Shown: positions 1-9,155 of the stretch, one piece after another
How positions within the stretch are numbered: the first letter of the stretch is position 1
Layout of the letters: each line of letters starts with the position of its first letter
Assembly: GCA_025458085.1 (NCBI GenBank)
Contig: JALOTC010000006.1
Coordinates: 1 to 43,353 of the forward strand
Direction of reading: 5' to 3'
DNA length: 43,353 bases
From: Cypionkella sp.
GTDB taxonomy: Bacteria > Pseudomonadota > Alphaproteobacteria > Rhodobacterales > Rhodobacteraceae
Translations under genes and position numbers: made by a program
Notes under the pieces: generated by a model
The model's input: only the letters and a program-made list of their open reading frames with translations
Database searches by the model: none
Told to the model about the DNA's origin: nothing

Positions 1-1279
1 CCGTCATTCGGATTTCTGGGTCATTGGCTTGCGCGGCAGCAGCGGCGCTTGGGGCAAGTGATTTGCGTCCGCATCGTGCCAGTCTTCGTCAGTTGATGGT
101 GGGCGGGGATGTGATCGATGAAGCGGTGGTGATTTGGTTCCCAGAAGGGAAAAGCTTTACCGGCGAGGATGTTGTCGAGCTTCAAGTTCATGGCAGCGTT
201 GCTGTTTTGGCTCGGTTGACAGAAGTTTTGGCAGGAATGGGAGGGCTAAGGCTTGCCGAACCCGGGGAATTTACTCGTCGCGCCTTGGCCGATGGGCGGA
301 TGGATCTGACGCAAGTTGAAGTCGCGCCTTGGCCGATGGGCGGATGGATCTGACGCAAGTTGAAGCTTTGGCTGACCTGATTGATGCCGAGACTGAAGCG
401 CAGCGCAAGCAGGCGCAGAGGATACTATCTGGACAGATCGGCCGGAAGGTAGAGGACTGGCGTGCTCGTCTTGTCCGCGCTTCTGCCTTGATCGAGGCAA
501 CCATCGACTTTGCTGAGGAAGATGTTCCTGAAGATGTTGTTCCAGAGGTGGTGACGCTCTTAGAAGGTTTGAAGTCAATTTTTGAGACCGAACTCGCAGG
601 TATTGGCGTTGCAGAACGTGTGCGCGAAGGGTTCGAGGTTGCGATCATCGGCAGTCCAAACGCCGGAAAATCGAGTCTTTTGAATGCCTTGGCTGGACGA
701 AAGGCAGCCATTACTTCCGCGATCGCCGGTACCACAAGGGACGTGATTGAGGTTCGGATGGACCTTTTGGGTTTGCCCGTGACTTTCCTTGATACTGCTG
801 GGCTGCGCGACGCCGAGGATGAAGTCGAGCGCATGGGGGTTGCGCTCGCGCGTGAGCGGGCAGCAGGCGCTGACTTGAGGCTTTTATTGGTCGATCCCGG
901 TCAACCGACACCTGATGTGGAATTGGAAGCCAATGACCTTCGAGTTGTTGTGAAGGCGGACTTGTATCCTGAACAGGGCATGATCTGCAGCCTTACAGGT
1001 GAGGGTTTGCCGGAGTTGATGGAAAAGATTCATGGCATCCTGTCACAGCGCGCCGCAAGTGCGGGTGTCCTTGTTCGGGATCGGCATCGCCAGGCAATCA
1101 AGGATGCAATCAGCGCTTTGGATTTGGTGTTGGGGTCGCTATATGCTCGCACAGACGACTTGGAACTGGTGGCTGAAGATCTGCACCGTGCGCGTCGTGC
1201 GCTTGAGCGGTTGGTGGGACGGATCGACATAGAAGACTTGCTCGGGGAAATCTTCTCCAGTTTTTGTATTGGAAAGTGA
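1..1279 (+). pseudogene. mnmE: tRNA modification GTPase MnmE, 5'-truncated by window edge and frameshifted
   Basis: With MnmG, MnmE forms the cytoplasmic complex that makes the 5-(carboxymethyl)aminomethyl group on U34 of certain tRNAs. The reading frame starts at base 3 (VIRISGS, near the family N terminus), runs through the formyl-tetrahydrofolate-binding domain ([19 protein letters not shown]) and hits a stop at 351-353. The rest of the protein continues without loss in another frame from base 329: helical domain, G domain with P-loop [10 protein letters not shown]2 TTRD and G3 DTAG, and the C-terminal FCIGK motif. A perfect 44-bp tandem duplication at 277-364 causes the break; removing one copy restores one continuous frame. 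The C-terminal piece could start at TTG 329 or ATG 344 but would lack the folate domain. The true start lies upstream of the window. The family assignment is certain; whether the frameshift is real is not. Confidence 0.9.
277..364. repeat. Perfect 44-bp tandem duplication inside mnmE
   Basis: Bases 277-320 and 321-364 are identical and directly abutting; the next base also matches. Because 44 is not a multiple of three, the second copy shifts the frame and creates the stop at 351-353. Both copies encode the same peptide core ([13 protein letters not shown]) in different frames, so this is a recent duplication and not a diverged repeat. Confidence 0.97.
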
Positions 1280-1280
1280 G

Positions 1281-3161
1281 ATGTTTCACATGAAACATTA
1301 TGGCGTCATCGTTGTCGGGGGTGGTCATGCCGGGCTGGAGGCTGCGGCTGCGGCTGCGCGACTTGGCGTTGAAACGGCTCTGATCACGTTACGCAAGGAT
1401 GCGATTGGCGTCATGTCCTGTAACCCCGCAATTGGGGGGCTGGGTAAGGGCCATCTTGTGCGTGAAATCGACGCGCTGGATGGGATCATGGGCGATGCGG
1501 CAGACCGTGCCGGAATCCAGTTTCGCATGTTGAACCGGAGCAAGGGCCCCGCTGTGCAGGGGCCGAGGGTTCAGGCGGATCGGGCACTGTATCGTGCAGC
1601 TGCACAAGCCGCGGTTGCGCGGCAAGAGCATCTGACTGTCATTGAAGGTGAGGTCGCCGCGCTTCAGTTTTCGTTTGGAAAGGTGACCGGCGTTGCTCTC
1701 GCTGATGGCACGAACCTATCGGCACATTCCGTAGTTTTGACGGCAGGGACGTTCCTGAACGGGATAATCCATATCGGTCAAGAGCGGCGGTCTGGCGGTC
1801 GAATGGGCGATATGCCTTCGATTCGACTTGCCGAACAACTTGCTGAATTTCCGTTTGTCCGTGGCCGATTGAAGACTGGTACGCCACCGCGGCTGGATGG
1901 AAAAACGATAGATTGGGCGCAGCTGGAGAAGCAGGATGGGGACGAAGACCCCGTCATGTTCTCCTTTCTTAATGATCGGCCCTTTGTGCGGCAGGTTTCG
2001 TGTGGCATCACGCATACGAACGAAGAAACCCACGAGATCATAAGGAAGAACCTGTCAAAATCTGCCATGTATGGCGGTATGATCGAAGGCGTGGGGCCAA
2101 GATACTGCCCCTCGATCGAGGATAAGGTTGTTCGATTTGCGGATAAGACGGGTCACCAAGTTTTCCTGGAACCAGAGGGTTTGGATGACGACACGGTCTA
2201 TCCGAATGGGATTTCGTCCTCACTGCCGGTAGAGGTGCAAGAGGCCTATGTTCACAGCATCGCAGGTCTTGAACGGGCGCGCATCCTGCAACCCGCCTAT
2301 GCGATAGAATACGATTATTTTGATCCGCGGGGCCTTCGCCCGACGCTCGAGGTTGAGGCCGTGGATGGCCTATTTTTGGCGGGGCAGATCAATGGGACAA
2401 CCGGATATGAAGAAGCCGGTGCCCAAGGCCTAGTGGCCGGTTTGAACGCAGCGCGGAAGGCACAAGGCAAAGACGGGGTTCGGTTTGATCGTGAAACGTC
2501 ATACATTGGCGTAATGATCGACGATCTGGTTACGCGGGGTGTGACGGAGCCGTATCGTATGTTCACGTCTCGGGCAGAGCATCGTCTGCACTTGCGGGCA
2601 GACAATGCCGATCAACGCCTTACGCCGATGGGCATAGAGGTAGGCTGTGTGTCGCAAAGGCGGAAGCTCCTTTTTGAACGGCGGCTTGAGGATCTTGGTC
2701 GAGCTAAGACCCTCATGTCCGGTCAATTTGTCGGCACGAGTGATTTGCGTAACGCTGGGCTTTCCGTGCCGGCGGATGGAGTCCGCAGGACCGCTTATGA
2801 TCTTGTCTCATCGCACGGCCTTTCTGCAGCTGATCTTAAACGGCTTGTCCCCGGCCTTGAGGATTGCGGCTCGGAAGCGATAGAGCAGAACATTCGCGAT
2901 GCGATGTATGCACCCTATATCGAGCGTCAGAAGAGGGAAGCTACCCGGCTCGTTACGGATGGCGCTTTGCCCATTCCGGCAGATTTCAGTTTCGCGGATC
3001 TGGGCAGTGTTTCGTCCGAGCTGCGCCTGAAGCTTGAGCGGCTGAAGCCGCGTAGTCTCGCGGAAGCGTCACAGATCGAAGGCATGACACCAGCATGTCT
3101 AACTGTCCTTCATGCAAAGATTTCTCGCCAGATCCGGCGGCGTGAGGTTTCGACTCAGTGA
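1281..3161 (+). CDS. mnmG: tRNA uridine-5-carboxymethylaminomethyl synthesis enzyme MnmG (GidA)
   Basis: FAD-dependent partner of MnmE in wobble-uridine modification. The 626-residue product has the expected length. The N-terminal dinucleotide-binding motif GGGHAG is at residues 13-18, and family signatures follow: SCNPAIGG, the [10 protein letters not shown] stretch and the C-terminal EGMTPACL region. I chose ATG 1281 because it gives the usual short N terminus; an in-frame ATG at 1269 would add MESE and lie inside mnmE. The start codon overlaps a near-parS site (1282-1297), which fixes the first residues as MFHMKH. The gene appears intact although its partner mnmE is broken. It overlaps rsmG at its stop codon. 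Confidence 0.95.
   Translation: MFHMKHYGVIVVGGGHAGLEAAAAAARLGVETALITLRKDAIGVMSCNPAIGGLGKGHLVREIDALDGIMGDAADRAGIQFRMLNRSKGPAVQGPRVQADRALYRAAAQAAVARQEHLTVIEGEVAALQFSFGKVTGVALADGTNLSAHSVVLTAGTFLNGIIHIGQERRSGGRMGDMPSIRLAEQLAEFPFVRGRLKTGTPPRLDGKTIDWAQLEKQDGDEDPVMFSFLNDRPFVRQVSCGITHTNEETHEIIRKNLSKSAMYGGMIEGVGPRYCPSIEDKVVRFADKTGHQVFLEPEGLDDDTVYPNGISSSLPVEVQEAYVHSIAGLERARILQPAYAIEYDYFDPRGLRPTLEVEAVDGLFLAGQINGTTGYEEAGAQGLVAGLNAARKAQGKDGVRFDRETSYIGVMIDDLVTRGVTEPYRMFTSRAEHRLHLRADNADQRLTPMGIEVGCVSQRRKLLFERRLEDLGRAKTLMSGQFVGTSDLRNAGLSVPADGVRRTAYDLVSSHGLSAADLKRLVPGLEDCGSEAIEQNIRDAMYAPYIERQKREATRLVTDGALPIPADFSFADLGSVSSELRLKLERLKPRSLAEASQIEGMTPACLTVLHAKISRQIRRREVSTQ
1282..1297. promoter_or_regulatory. parS: Near-consensus parS (ParB-binding) site
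   Basis: The sequence is TGTTTCACATGAAACA, one base from the classical palindrome TGTTTCACGTGAAACA. It sits inside the mnmG start region, about 3.3 kb from parB, together with two perfect copies. ParB binding is inferred from sequence identity and location. Confidence 0.75.
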
Positions 3162-3790
3162 CGTCTCAAGTTCTCGAAGCGCTCAATGTTTCACGTGAAA
3201 CACGCGCCATGCTATCGGCTTATGTTGACTTGCTGCTTAAGTGGAATGAGCGTATAAATCTCATTTCTCGAATATCAAAGGATGATGTCTGGAAAAGGCA
3301 CGTTGAAGATTCAGCCCAGCTTTGTCGCTATGTCCCGCACCGGGTGCAAACCTGGCTGGATTTCGGGAGCGGCGGTGGGCTACCCGGTGTGGTTGTTGCT
3401 ATACTTCTGTCGGAAAAGAATTTTTTAGGGAAAATGGTCCTTGTGGAGTCCGATCGCAGGAAGGCCGCGTTTCTCCTTGAGGTCTCGAGATGCTTGTCGC
3501 TTGGGCTGATCGTCAAAGATGCACGAATTGAGTCGTTGGATCCCATACCGGCAGACGTGATTTCCGCGCGCGCACTGACCAGTCTAGACGCGTTGATAGG
3601 GTTGAGCATGCCGCATGTGACGACTAATACACGACTCCTTTTTCCAAAAGGTGCCGGGCACCAAGAAGAGATCGAAGGGGCGCGGCAAAACTGGGCCTTC
3701 GACCTTGCACTGCACCGCAGCATGACGGATGATCGCGCCGCGATCGTTGAAATTACTCACCCCCGGCCCATTCGCGAAGGAGGACCATAA
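3158..3790 (+). CDS. rsmG: 16S rRNA (guanine527-N7)-methyltransferase RsmG (GidB)
   Basis: Methylates G527 of 16S rRNA using S-adenosylmethionine. The 210-residue length fits the family. The SAM-binding motif [10 protein letters not shown] is at residues 68-77, followed by the acidic [13 protein letters not shown] segment near 95-107 and the RALTSLD / LFPKG motifs. The GTG start at 3158 overlaps the mnmG stop (GTGA). The stop shares one base with the parA start, so mnmG-rsmG-parA-parB looks like one translationally coupled operon. Codons 10-15 (NVSRET) carry a perfect parS site in another reading frame than in mnmG and hemW. Confidence 0.93.
   Translation: MTSQVLEALNVSRETRAMLSAYVDLLLKWNERINLISRISKDDVWKRHVEDSAQLCRYVPHRVQTWLDFGSGGGLPGVVVAILLSEKNFLGKMVLVESDRRKAAFLLEVSRCLSLGLIVKDARIESLDPIPADVISARALTSLDALIGLSMPHVTTNTRLLFPKGAGHQEEIEGARQNWAFDLALHRSMTDDRAAIVEITHPRPIREGGP
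3187..3202. promoter_or_regulatory. parS: Perfect parS site within rsmG
   Basis: TGTTTCACGTGAAACA, the exact 16-bp consensus palindrome bound by chromosomal ParB proteins. It lies in the 5' coding part of rsmG, 0.6 kb before parA. The encoded residues (NVSRET) are tolerated at the variable N terminus of RsmG. Confidence 0.9.
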
Positions 3791-4593
3791 TGCAGGTCAT
3801 TGCGCTGGCGAATCAGAAGGGCGGTGTCGGAAAAACGACAACTGCGATCAATCTTGCAGCAGGGCTTGCGGAACTTGGAGCAAGCGTCCTGCTCGTCGAC
3901 CTTGATCCACAAGGCAACGCCTCTACGGGGCTTGGAATCCCTACGGAAGCGCGAAAACTGACGAGTTTTGATGTTCTTTTGGAGCAGGCGGCCGTTTCTG
4001 AGACGATTCAAGCCACAAACATCCCAGGCCTGTCCATCATCCCAGCAAATTCCGATCTGAGCTCGGCAGATATTGATCTTGTTGCAAACGAAAAGCGATC
4101 TTTTCTGTTGCGGGATGCGTTGCGGTCTGTTGGTCGGGGTGCGCATGACTTTGATTTTGTGCTAATCGATTGTCCACCATCTCTCTCGGTTTTAACCGTC
4201 AATGCGTTGGTGGCGGCGCATTCGGTCTTGGTTCCCTTGCAAAGTGAATTCTTCGCTCTGGAGGGGCTTTCTCAGCTCATGCTGACCATTCGGGATATTC
4301 GCCGCCACGCGAACCCGGACTTAAGGATTGAAGGCGTGTTGATGACGATGAGCGATAACCGAAATCGCCTCGCGCAAATGGTAGAGACAGACGCGCGTAG
4401 CACGCTTGGTGACCTCGTGTTTGAAACCGTGATTCCGCGGAATGTACGGGTGTCTGAGGCGCCGTCCTTTGCAATGCCCGTACTCAGCTACGATCCTGCG
4501 TCCAAAGGGGCTGCGGCCTATCGCAGCCTGGCCAAGGTTGTCGCGAAACGGCATATGGGCGAGCTCCGTATTGCGGAAACTCAAAACCAATAA
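3790..4593 (+). CDS. parA: Chromosome partitioning ATPase ParA (Soj family)
   Basis: Walker-type cytoskeletal ATPase that drives origin segregation with ParB and parS. The 267-residue protein shows the deviant Walker A motif KGGVGKTT (residues 10-17), the A' motif VDLDPQGN (36-43) and Walker B VLIDCPP (124-130). There is no extra N-terminal DNA-binding domain, so it is a chromosomal short-type ParA and not a plasmid type Ia protein. It starts one base into the rsmG stop codon and is followed 18 bp later by parB. Confidence 0.95.
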   Translation: MQVIALANQKGGVGKTTTAINLAAGLAELGASVLLVDLDPQGNASTGLGIPTEARKLTSFDVLLEQAAVSETIQATNIPGLSIIPANSDLSSADIDLVANEKRSFLLRDALRSVGRGAHDFDFVLIDCPPSLSVLTVNALVAAHSVLVPLQSEFFALEGLSQLMLTIRDIRRHANPDLRIEGVLMTMSDNRNRLAQMVETDARSTLGDLVFETVIPRNVRVSEAPSFAMPVLSYDPASKGAAAYRSLAKVVAKRHMGELRIAETQNQ

Positions 4594-4611
4594 TGAACCC
4601 TGAGAGGGCGG

Positions 4612-5502
4612 ATGATGGAACGTAAAGGTCTGGGCCGGGGCTTATCATCGCTCATGGCAGATGTGAACCTGCTCAACAAGCCGCTTGAAAATGAAAATGC
4701 GGAGGCGAAGGTTGCGACTCAGTCTTTACCGATTGAATTGATTTCGCCAAACCCGGATCAGCCGCGCCGCGTATTCGACAAGGCTGCGCTCGATGAACTG
4801 GCGTCGTCTATTCGGGTCAAGGGGATTATCCAGCCTATTGTCGTTCGGCCTATGGCCAATTCTGGTTATCAGATCGTGGCCGGAGAAAGACGGTGGCGCG
4901 CGGCGCAACTCGCACAACTTCACCATGTTCCAGTTGTCATTAGATCGTTTTCTGATGACGAAGTTCTTGAAATAGCGATCATCGAGAACATCCAGCGACA
5001 AGAGCTCTCGGCGATTGAGGAGGCCTCGGCGTTCCGGCAATTGATGGAACGGTTTGGTCATACACAAGAGCAGCTGTCCGAAGCTTTGGGCAAGAGCAGA
5101 AGTCATATCGCAAACACGGTCCGCCTCTTGAATCTTCCCGAGCCAGTGCAAGACATGGTCCGATCTGGTATTTTGTCCGCGGGTCACGCTCGCGCACTTC
5201 TCGGCTCACCTGATCCACATGCAGCAGCCCTTCAGGTCATTGAAAAAGGCCTTTCTGTTCGGGAAACAGAAGAATTCGCACGCAAGGCAGGAGAGCGTAA
5301 GGGTGAAAGAAAGCCGCGCAAGGGACAGGAGAAAGACGCTGATACCCGAGCTATTGAGGCGGATCTCACTGCAAACTTAGGGATGTCGGTTGTCATTTCT
5401 CATGGCGTTGGCACCGAAGGCGGGAAGGTAGAGTTAATCTATAAGAATCTTGAGCAATTAGACCTTATCTGCCAGCTCCTGTCGTCTTCGCGACGGTCTT
5501 AG
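4612..5502 (+). CDS. parB: Chromosome partitioning protein ParB
   Basis: Binds parS and spreads as a CTP-dependent clamp, recruiting ParA. In its 296 residues it shows the N-terminal KGLGRGLSSL ParA-contact segment (5-14), the CTP-binding box GERRWRA (91-97), ENIQRQEL (125-132), a helix-turn-helix around 150-175 (TQEQLSEALGKSRSHIANT) and a C-terminal dimerisation domain. Two ATGs are adjacent at 4612 and 4615; GAGAGGGCGG upstream serves as ribosome-binding site. The last 38 bp overlap the 3' end of hemW on the other strand. Three parS-like sites lie within 3.4 kb. Confidence 0.95.
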   Translation: MMERKGLGRGLSSLMADVNLLNKPLENENAEAKVATQSLPIELISPNPDQPRRVFDKAALDELASSIRVKGIIQPIVVRPMANSGYQIVAGERRWRAAQLAQLHHVPVVIRSFSDDEVLEIAIIENIQRQELSAIEEASAFRQLMERFGHTQEQLSEALGKSRSHIANTVRLLNLPEPVQDMVRSGILSAGHARALLGSPDPHAAALQVIEKGLSVRETEEFARKAGERKGERKPRKGQEKDADTRAIEADLTANLGMSVVISHGVGTEGGKVELIYKNLEQLDLICQLLSSSRRS

Positions 5503-6733
5503 TTGCCGGTTTGTCAGAGACAGGCAGGAGATCCAATTTTGACAGCACGCTATTCAATAGCATGCGGCCTTCGTCTGTGGTGCGCAGTGTTTGGTCGCGA
5601 AGATCGATGAGGTTAAGCGCTTGCAGATAGGCAATCGCATTCTCTGTTACATGGAATCCTGTCTGCTTTCTAAGTCGGTCAAGGGAAACTCCCTCGGCAA
5701 GGCGTAAGCCCATAAGCAGCAGCTCTTCGGCTGTTTCCTCCGGTGAGAGTTCGGTACGCTCGGCTTCTGCGTATCCCTTGAGGCCCGCGGAAAGCCATGC
5801 CGCAGGGTCTCGCTTCGCCTCTGTCGCCACGCGGCGCCCGGCTGCATCTGTAATTCTGCCGTGAGCACCAGGGCCGACGCCAACGTAATCACCCCCGCGC
5901 CAGTAGATCAGATTATGTCGTGACTCATGGCCTGATCTGGCGTGGTTAGAAACCTCATAAGCAGAAAGGTTAGCGCCCGTGGTTAGCTCTTGAGTAATTG
6001 CATAAAGCGCAACGCTCCGGGCTTCATCGGGTAGGCCCCGTAATCCTCCGCGCGCGTATCGGTCGCCAAATGCCGTCCCTTCTTCGACTGTCAGTTGATA
6101 AAGGGACATGTGGTTCGATCCGATCGCAATCGCCTCCTCCAACTCTCGAGCCCATTGATCCTCAGACTGATCCTGTCGGGCGTAAATGAGATCGAAACTG
6201 AAGCGATCAAACTGCCTGGCAGCGGCATCAATAGCCCTGAGGGCTGTCTTAACATCGTGGAGCCGCCCAAGCCTGCGCAGATCGTCATCCCGCAACGCTT
6301 GAACGCCGAGGGAAACGCGGTTTACGCCGGCTAATCGCAACGAGCGGAACTTTTCTGCTTCGGCTGACGAAGGGTTCGCCTCGAGTGTGATTTCGATATC
6401 ATTCGAGGGGCGCCAAAGCCGGGTCGCTTCAAAAATTACGCGCTCGACAAGCGACGGTGACATGAGTGAGGGTGTGCCCCCACCAAAGAAGATACTCGAC
6501 AGCACTCGCCCTTCGGTCAGCGCATGATAGCGGCGCAGTTCACGCCGCAACGCTTCTTCCCAAATTTCCTCATCCTGCTGGCCTGCGACGTGGCTGTTAA
6601 AGTCGCAGTAAGGGCATTTGGATTGACAGAATGGCCAGTGAACATAAAGGCCGAATCCCGCGATCTGCCAAGGGCTAAGCTCCAGAATCGTAGACTCCCG
6701 CTTTCGAGCGCCTGAGTGTTTCACGTGAAACAA
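5465..6733 (-). CDS. hemW: Radical SAM heme chaperone / coproporphyrinogen-like protein HemW
   Basis: HemN-like radical SAM protein now regarded as a heme chaperone. The iron-sulfur motif CxxxCxYC is at C36, C40 and C43, after the family YVHWPFCQSKC context. GGGTPS follows at residues 84-89, and SAM/heme-binding regions such as LSAYEVSNHA and GVGPGAHGR come later. The start is ambiguous: TTG at 6733 gives 422 residues starting MFHVKH and overlaps rdgB by 13 bp; GTG at 6724 is an alternative. The product runs past the usual length at the C terminus (LLPVSDKPATKTVAKTTGAGR), reading antisense into parB. It is the last gene of the rph-rdgB-hemW minus-strand run. Confidence 0.88.
   Translation of the reverse strand: MFHVKHSGARKRESTILELSPWQIAGFGLYVHWPFCQSKCPYCDFNSHVAGQQDEEIWEEALRRELRRYHALTEGRVLSSIFFGGGTPSLMSPSLVERVIFEATRLWRPSNDIEITLEANPSSAEAEKFRSLRLAGVNRVSLGVQALRDDDLRRLGRLHDVKTALRAIDAAARQFDRFSFDLIYARQDQSEDQWARELEEAIAIGSNHMSLYQLTVEEGTAFGDRYARGGLRGLPDEARSVALYAITQELTTGANLSAYEVSNHARSGHESRHNLIYWRGGDYVGVGPGAHGRITDAAGRRVATEAKRDPAAWLSAGLKGYAEAERTELSPEETAEELLLMGLRLAEGVSLDRLRKQTGFHVTENAIAYLQALNLIDLRDQTLRTTDEGRMLLNSVLSKLDLLPVSDKPATKTVAKTTGAGR
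6717..6732. promoter_or_regulatory. parS: Perfect parS site at the rdgB/hemW junction
   Basis: TGTTTCACGTGAAACA, the exact consensus. On the minus strand the rdgB stop codon TGA (6723-6721) lies inside it and the hemW TTG start (6733-6731) overlaps its edge, so one 16-bp site supplies the end of one gene, the start of the next and a ParB-binding site. Confidence 0.9.
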
Positions 6734-7329
6734 CCCTCGATCAGCTTCTGAAGCGCTACAGATCGGTGACTGATCCGGTTCTTCTCGCTGGGGTCCATTT
6801 CAGCAAAGGTCACAATTTGTCCTTCCGGCTGAAACATGGGATCGTAACCATGGCCAGATGCCCCACGCTTGGGCCAGACCAATTGCCCCCACACCTCGCC
6901 CTCAAAGGCTTCCTCATGGCCGTCTGGCCAAGCCAAGACGAGTGTACAGCAAAACCGCGCGCGGAGCGACGGATTCCCGGCGGAAGCGCAAACAGCGTCC
7001 CATGTCTTTTCCATCGCTAAATCAAAATTGCGCCCTGTGGGTGTCTGTGCCCAATCCGCCGTGTAGACACCCGGCGCACCGTTCAATGCATCAACGCAAA
7101 TGCCGGAGTCATCCGCCAAAGCGGGCAGGCCAGATGCCTGCGCTGCTGCATGGGCCTTGATCCGCGCATTACCAAGAAAGGTAGTTTCAGTTTCCTCTGG
7201 CTCTGGCAGACCAAGATCACCTGCGGATGTGACCTCAATTCCCCGGTGCGCAAGAAGCGCGCGCATTTCTTCCAGCTTTCCGGCATTGTGTGTGGCAAAC
7301 AGAAGCTTTGGGCCGGTCAGTTTACGCAT
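6721..7329 (-). CDS. rdgB: Non-canonical purine NTP pyrophosphatase (ITP/XTP, RdgB/HAM1 family)
   Basis: Hydrolyses ITP, dITP and XTP to monophosphates, keeping deaminated purines out of nucleic acids. The ATG at 7329 gives 202 residues with the substrate-binding THNAGK (13-18), the catalytic LADDSG motif (71-76) and the C-terminal GASGHGYDPMF and SHRSVALQKL segments. A longer in-frame start at 7431 is rejected because it runs into rph. It begins one base after the rph stop, and its own stop lies inside a parS site at the hemW start. Confidence 0.94.
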   Translation of the reverse strand: MRKLTGPKLLFATHNAGKLEEMRALLAHRGIEVTSAGDLGLPEPEETETTFLGNARIKAHAAAQASGLPALADDSGICVDALNGAPGVYTADWAQTPTGRNFDLAMEKTWDAVCASAGNPSLRARFCCTLVLAWPDGHEEAFEGEVWGQLVWPKRGASGHGYDPMFQPEGQIVTFAEMDPSEKNRISHRSVALQKLIEGCFT

Positions 7330-7330
7330 G

Positions 7331-8047
7331 TCAGCCCCCAACAGCCCTGCGTTGTGCGTCAACCAACGCCGCATTACCGGCCGCAGCCAGTTCCAGAAGG
7401 TCCAGCATCTCTTGTCGAGAGAAGGTTGCACCTTCTGCCGACATTTGCACTTCGATCAGGCGGCCCTTGCCAGTCATCACAAAGTTACCATCCGTGCCTG
7501 CAACAGAATCTTCCGCATAATCGAGGTCGAGTACAGGCACGCCCGCATAAATCCCGCAGGATACCGCTGCCACATGGTCAACGATCGGATCGCTCGTAAT
7601 GACTCCTGCCGAAAGCAACCTGTTGACGGCCAGCCGAAGCGCGACCCAGCCCCCGGTGATCGCAGCGCAGCGCGTGCCGCCGTCCGCCTGGATTACATCG
7701 CAATCCACAACAATCTGCCGTTCACCCAAAGCGCTACGATCTACTCCGGCACGTAGGGAACGACCTATAAGTCTCTGAATTTCCTGCGTTCTTCCGCCTT
7801 GCTTCCCAGAAACCGCCTCGCGCTTGGTGCGCGATGTGGTGGCCCGCGGCAGCATTCCATACTCCGCAGTCACCCAGCCTAAACCGGTGTTTTTGAGGAA
7901 TGGCGGCGGTTTATCCTCGATCGTGGCGGAGCACAGCACATGCGTCCCCCCCATTCTGATCAAGCAGGACCCTTCCGCATGGGTCATCACACCTGCTTCG
8001 ATGGAAATGCTGCGAAGTTCGTCTATCTTCCGGCCAGAGGGGCGCAT
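7331..8047 (-). CDS. rph: Ribonuclease PH
   Basis: Phosphorolytic 3'-5' exoribonuclease that trims tRNA 3' ends. The 238-residue protein starts with the family [12 protein letters not shown] and contains [16 protein letters not shown] (62-77), the phosphate-binding arginine in [20 protein letters not shown] (81-100) and [12 protein letters not shown] (121-132). A purine-rich AAAGGA stretch precedes the ATG at 8047. First gene of rph-rdgB-hemW; divergent from hrcA across about 110 bp, the usual arrangement in Rhodobacterales. Confidence 0.95.
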   Translation of the reverse strand: MRPSGRKIDELRSISIEAGVMTHAEGSCLIRMGGTHVLCSATIEDKPPPFLKNTGLGWVTAEYGMLPRATTSRTKREAVSGKQGGRTQEIQRLIGRSLRAGVDRSALGERQIVVDCDVIQADGGTRCAAITGGWVALRLAVNRLLSAGVITSDPIVDHVAAVSCGIYAGVPVLDLDYAEDSVAGTDGNFVMTGKGRLIEVQMSAEGATFSRQEMLDLLELAAAGNAALVDAQRRAVGG

Positions 8048-8109
8048 CTTTCAGTCCTTTTCGAGCTTTCGGGCAGATATGCCCCGAGACGCTAGCTATG
8101 CAACCCCGA

Positions 8110-8137
8110 TTGACGTCCTCACTGGCGCGAATAATCT
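8110..8137 (+). promoter_or_regulatory. Candidate promoter for hrcA-grpE
   Basis: TTGACG (8110-8115), 16 bp, TAATCT (8132-8137), followed 22 bp later by the hrcA ATG at 8160. No CIRCE element (TTAGCACTC-N9-GAGTGCTAA) is visible in this intergenic region, so autoregulation by HrcA is not apparent here. Prediction by eye only. Confidence 0.4.
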
Positions 8138-8159
8138 GTCCCCGCAGGGCAAGAGTTCA

Positions 8160-9124
8160 ATGAAAAACGAAGGTTCGCATATTCTAACAGAATTGAACGA
8201 TCGGTCGAAAGAAGTCTTTCGCCGGGTCGTCGAAAGCTATCTGACCTCGGGCGATCCCGTCGGGTCGCGCACTTCCCGACTCAGCTTGGCCTGCGGATGT
8301 TCGTGGACAGTCTTTTGGAGGTGGGAACCGTCTCGGTCGAAGATCGGCAAAGGATTGATTCCACTCTCGACCCGTCAGAGCAGGATGTGACCAGCTTGCT
8401 GGATCATGTCGGCGCGGCTCTTTCCGGGATCACCATGGGTGCAAGCCTTGTGCTGGCCCCCAAGCACGAAGCTCCCATCCGGCACATCGAATTTGTCAGC
8501 TTGTCGCCCGAGCGTGCTTTGGTCGTGCTGGTTCTGGCCGATGGTCAGGTTGAAAACCGCCTCTTTACTCCGCCCCCCGGCCAGACGCCTTCGTCAATGC
8601 GTGAGGCCGCGAATTTCCTGAACGCCTTGGCCGAGGGGAAGACGCTGTCAGACTTGCGGCGGACGGTGGCGCAAGACATCACGCGCCGTCGGCAAGAGAT
8701 AGATAGTCTTGCCCGTGATCTGGTCGAAAGCGGTTTGGCCGTCTGGCAGGACAAAGGCGAAAGATCAGAGCGGCTGATCGTGCGCGGGCGCGCGAATCTG
8801 CTGAACCCGGCCGCGGAAGAGACCGAAATCGAACGAATCCGCGTGCTTTTCGATGATCTGGAACGCAAGCGTGACATCGCCGAATTCCTTGATCTGACCG
8901 AGGCGGGCGATGGTGTGCGCATTTTTATTGGGTCTGAGAATAAACTCTTCTCACTTTCGGGTTCCTCTCTGGTCGTCTCTCCATATATGAACGCTGATCG
9001 CAAGATCATCGGCGCCATCGGCGTGATCGGTCCGACGCGGCTCAACTACGGGCGCATCGTTCCTATCGTCGACTACACGGCGCAGCTTGTCGGGCGGATA
9101 CTGTCCGAACGCGGCAAGGCGTGA
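8160..9124 (+). pseudogene. hrcA: Heat-inducible transcription repressor HrcA, internally deleted and frameshifted
   Basis: HrcA normally represses chaperone operons by binding CIRCE. The N terminus is typical (MKNEGSHILTELNDRSKEVF ... SGDPVGSRT, to residue 38). The next expected block is missing: the SAATIRNVMQDLE...SPHVSAGR segment that forms the recognition part of the winged helix. Instead the sequence jumps at about 8271-8275 into PTQLGLRMFVD, which is in a different frame and continues intact to the stop at 9124. About 40 codons are judged missing by comparison with the family as I know it, and the frame is shifted. The 3' piece could start at ATG 8297, giving a 275-residue protein without the DNA-binding domain. 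Repression by HrcA is therefore probably lost if the sequence is correct. Confidence 0.85.
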
Positions 9125-9155
9125 TCAGCACGAAGAGAAGGCAAGGAAAGAAAGA

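Noticed and set aside
8048-8159. Searched for CIRCE or a heat-shock sigma promoter upstream of hrcA
   Set aside because: No inverted repeat resembling TTAGCACTC-N9-GAGTGCTAA and no convincing CTTGAA / CCCCAT pair at the right spacing.
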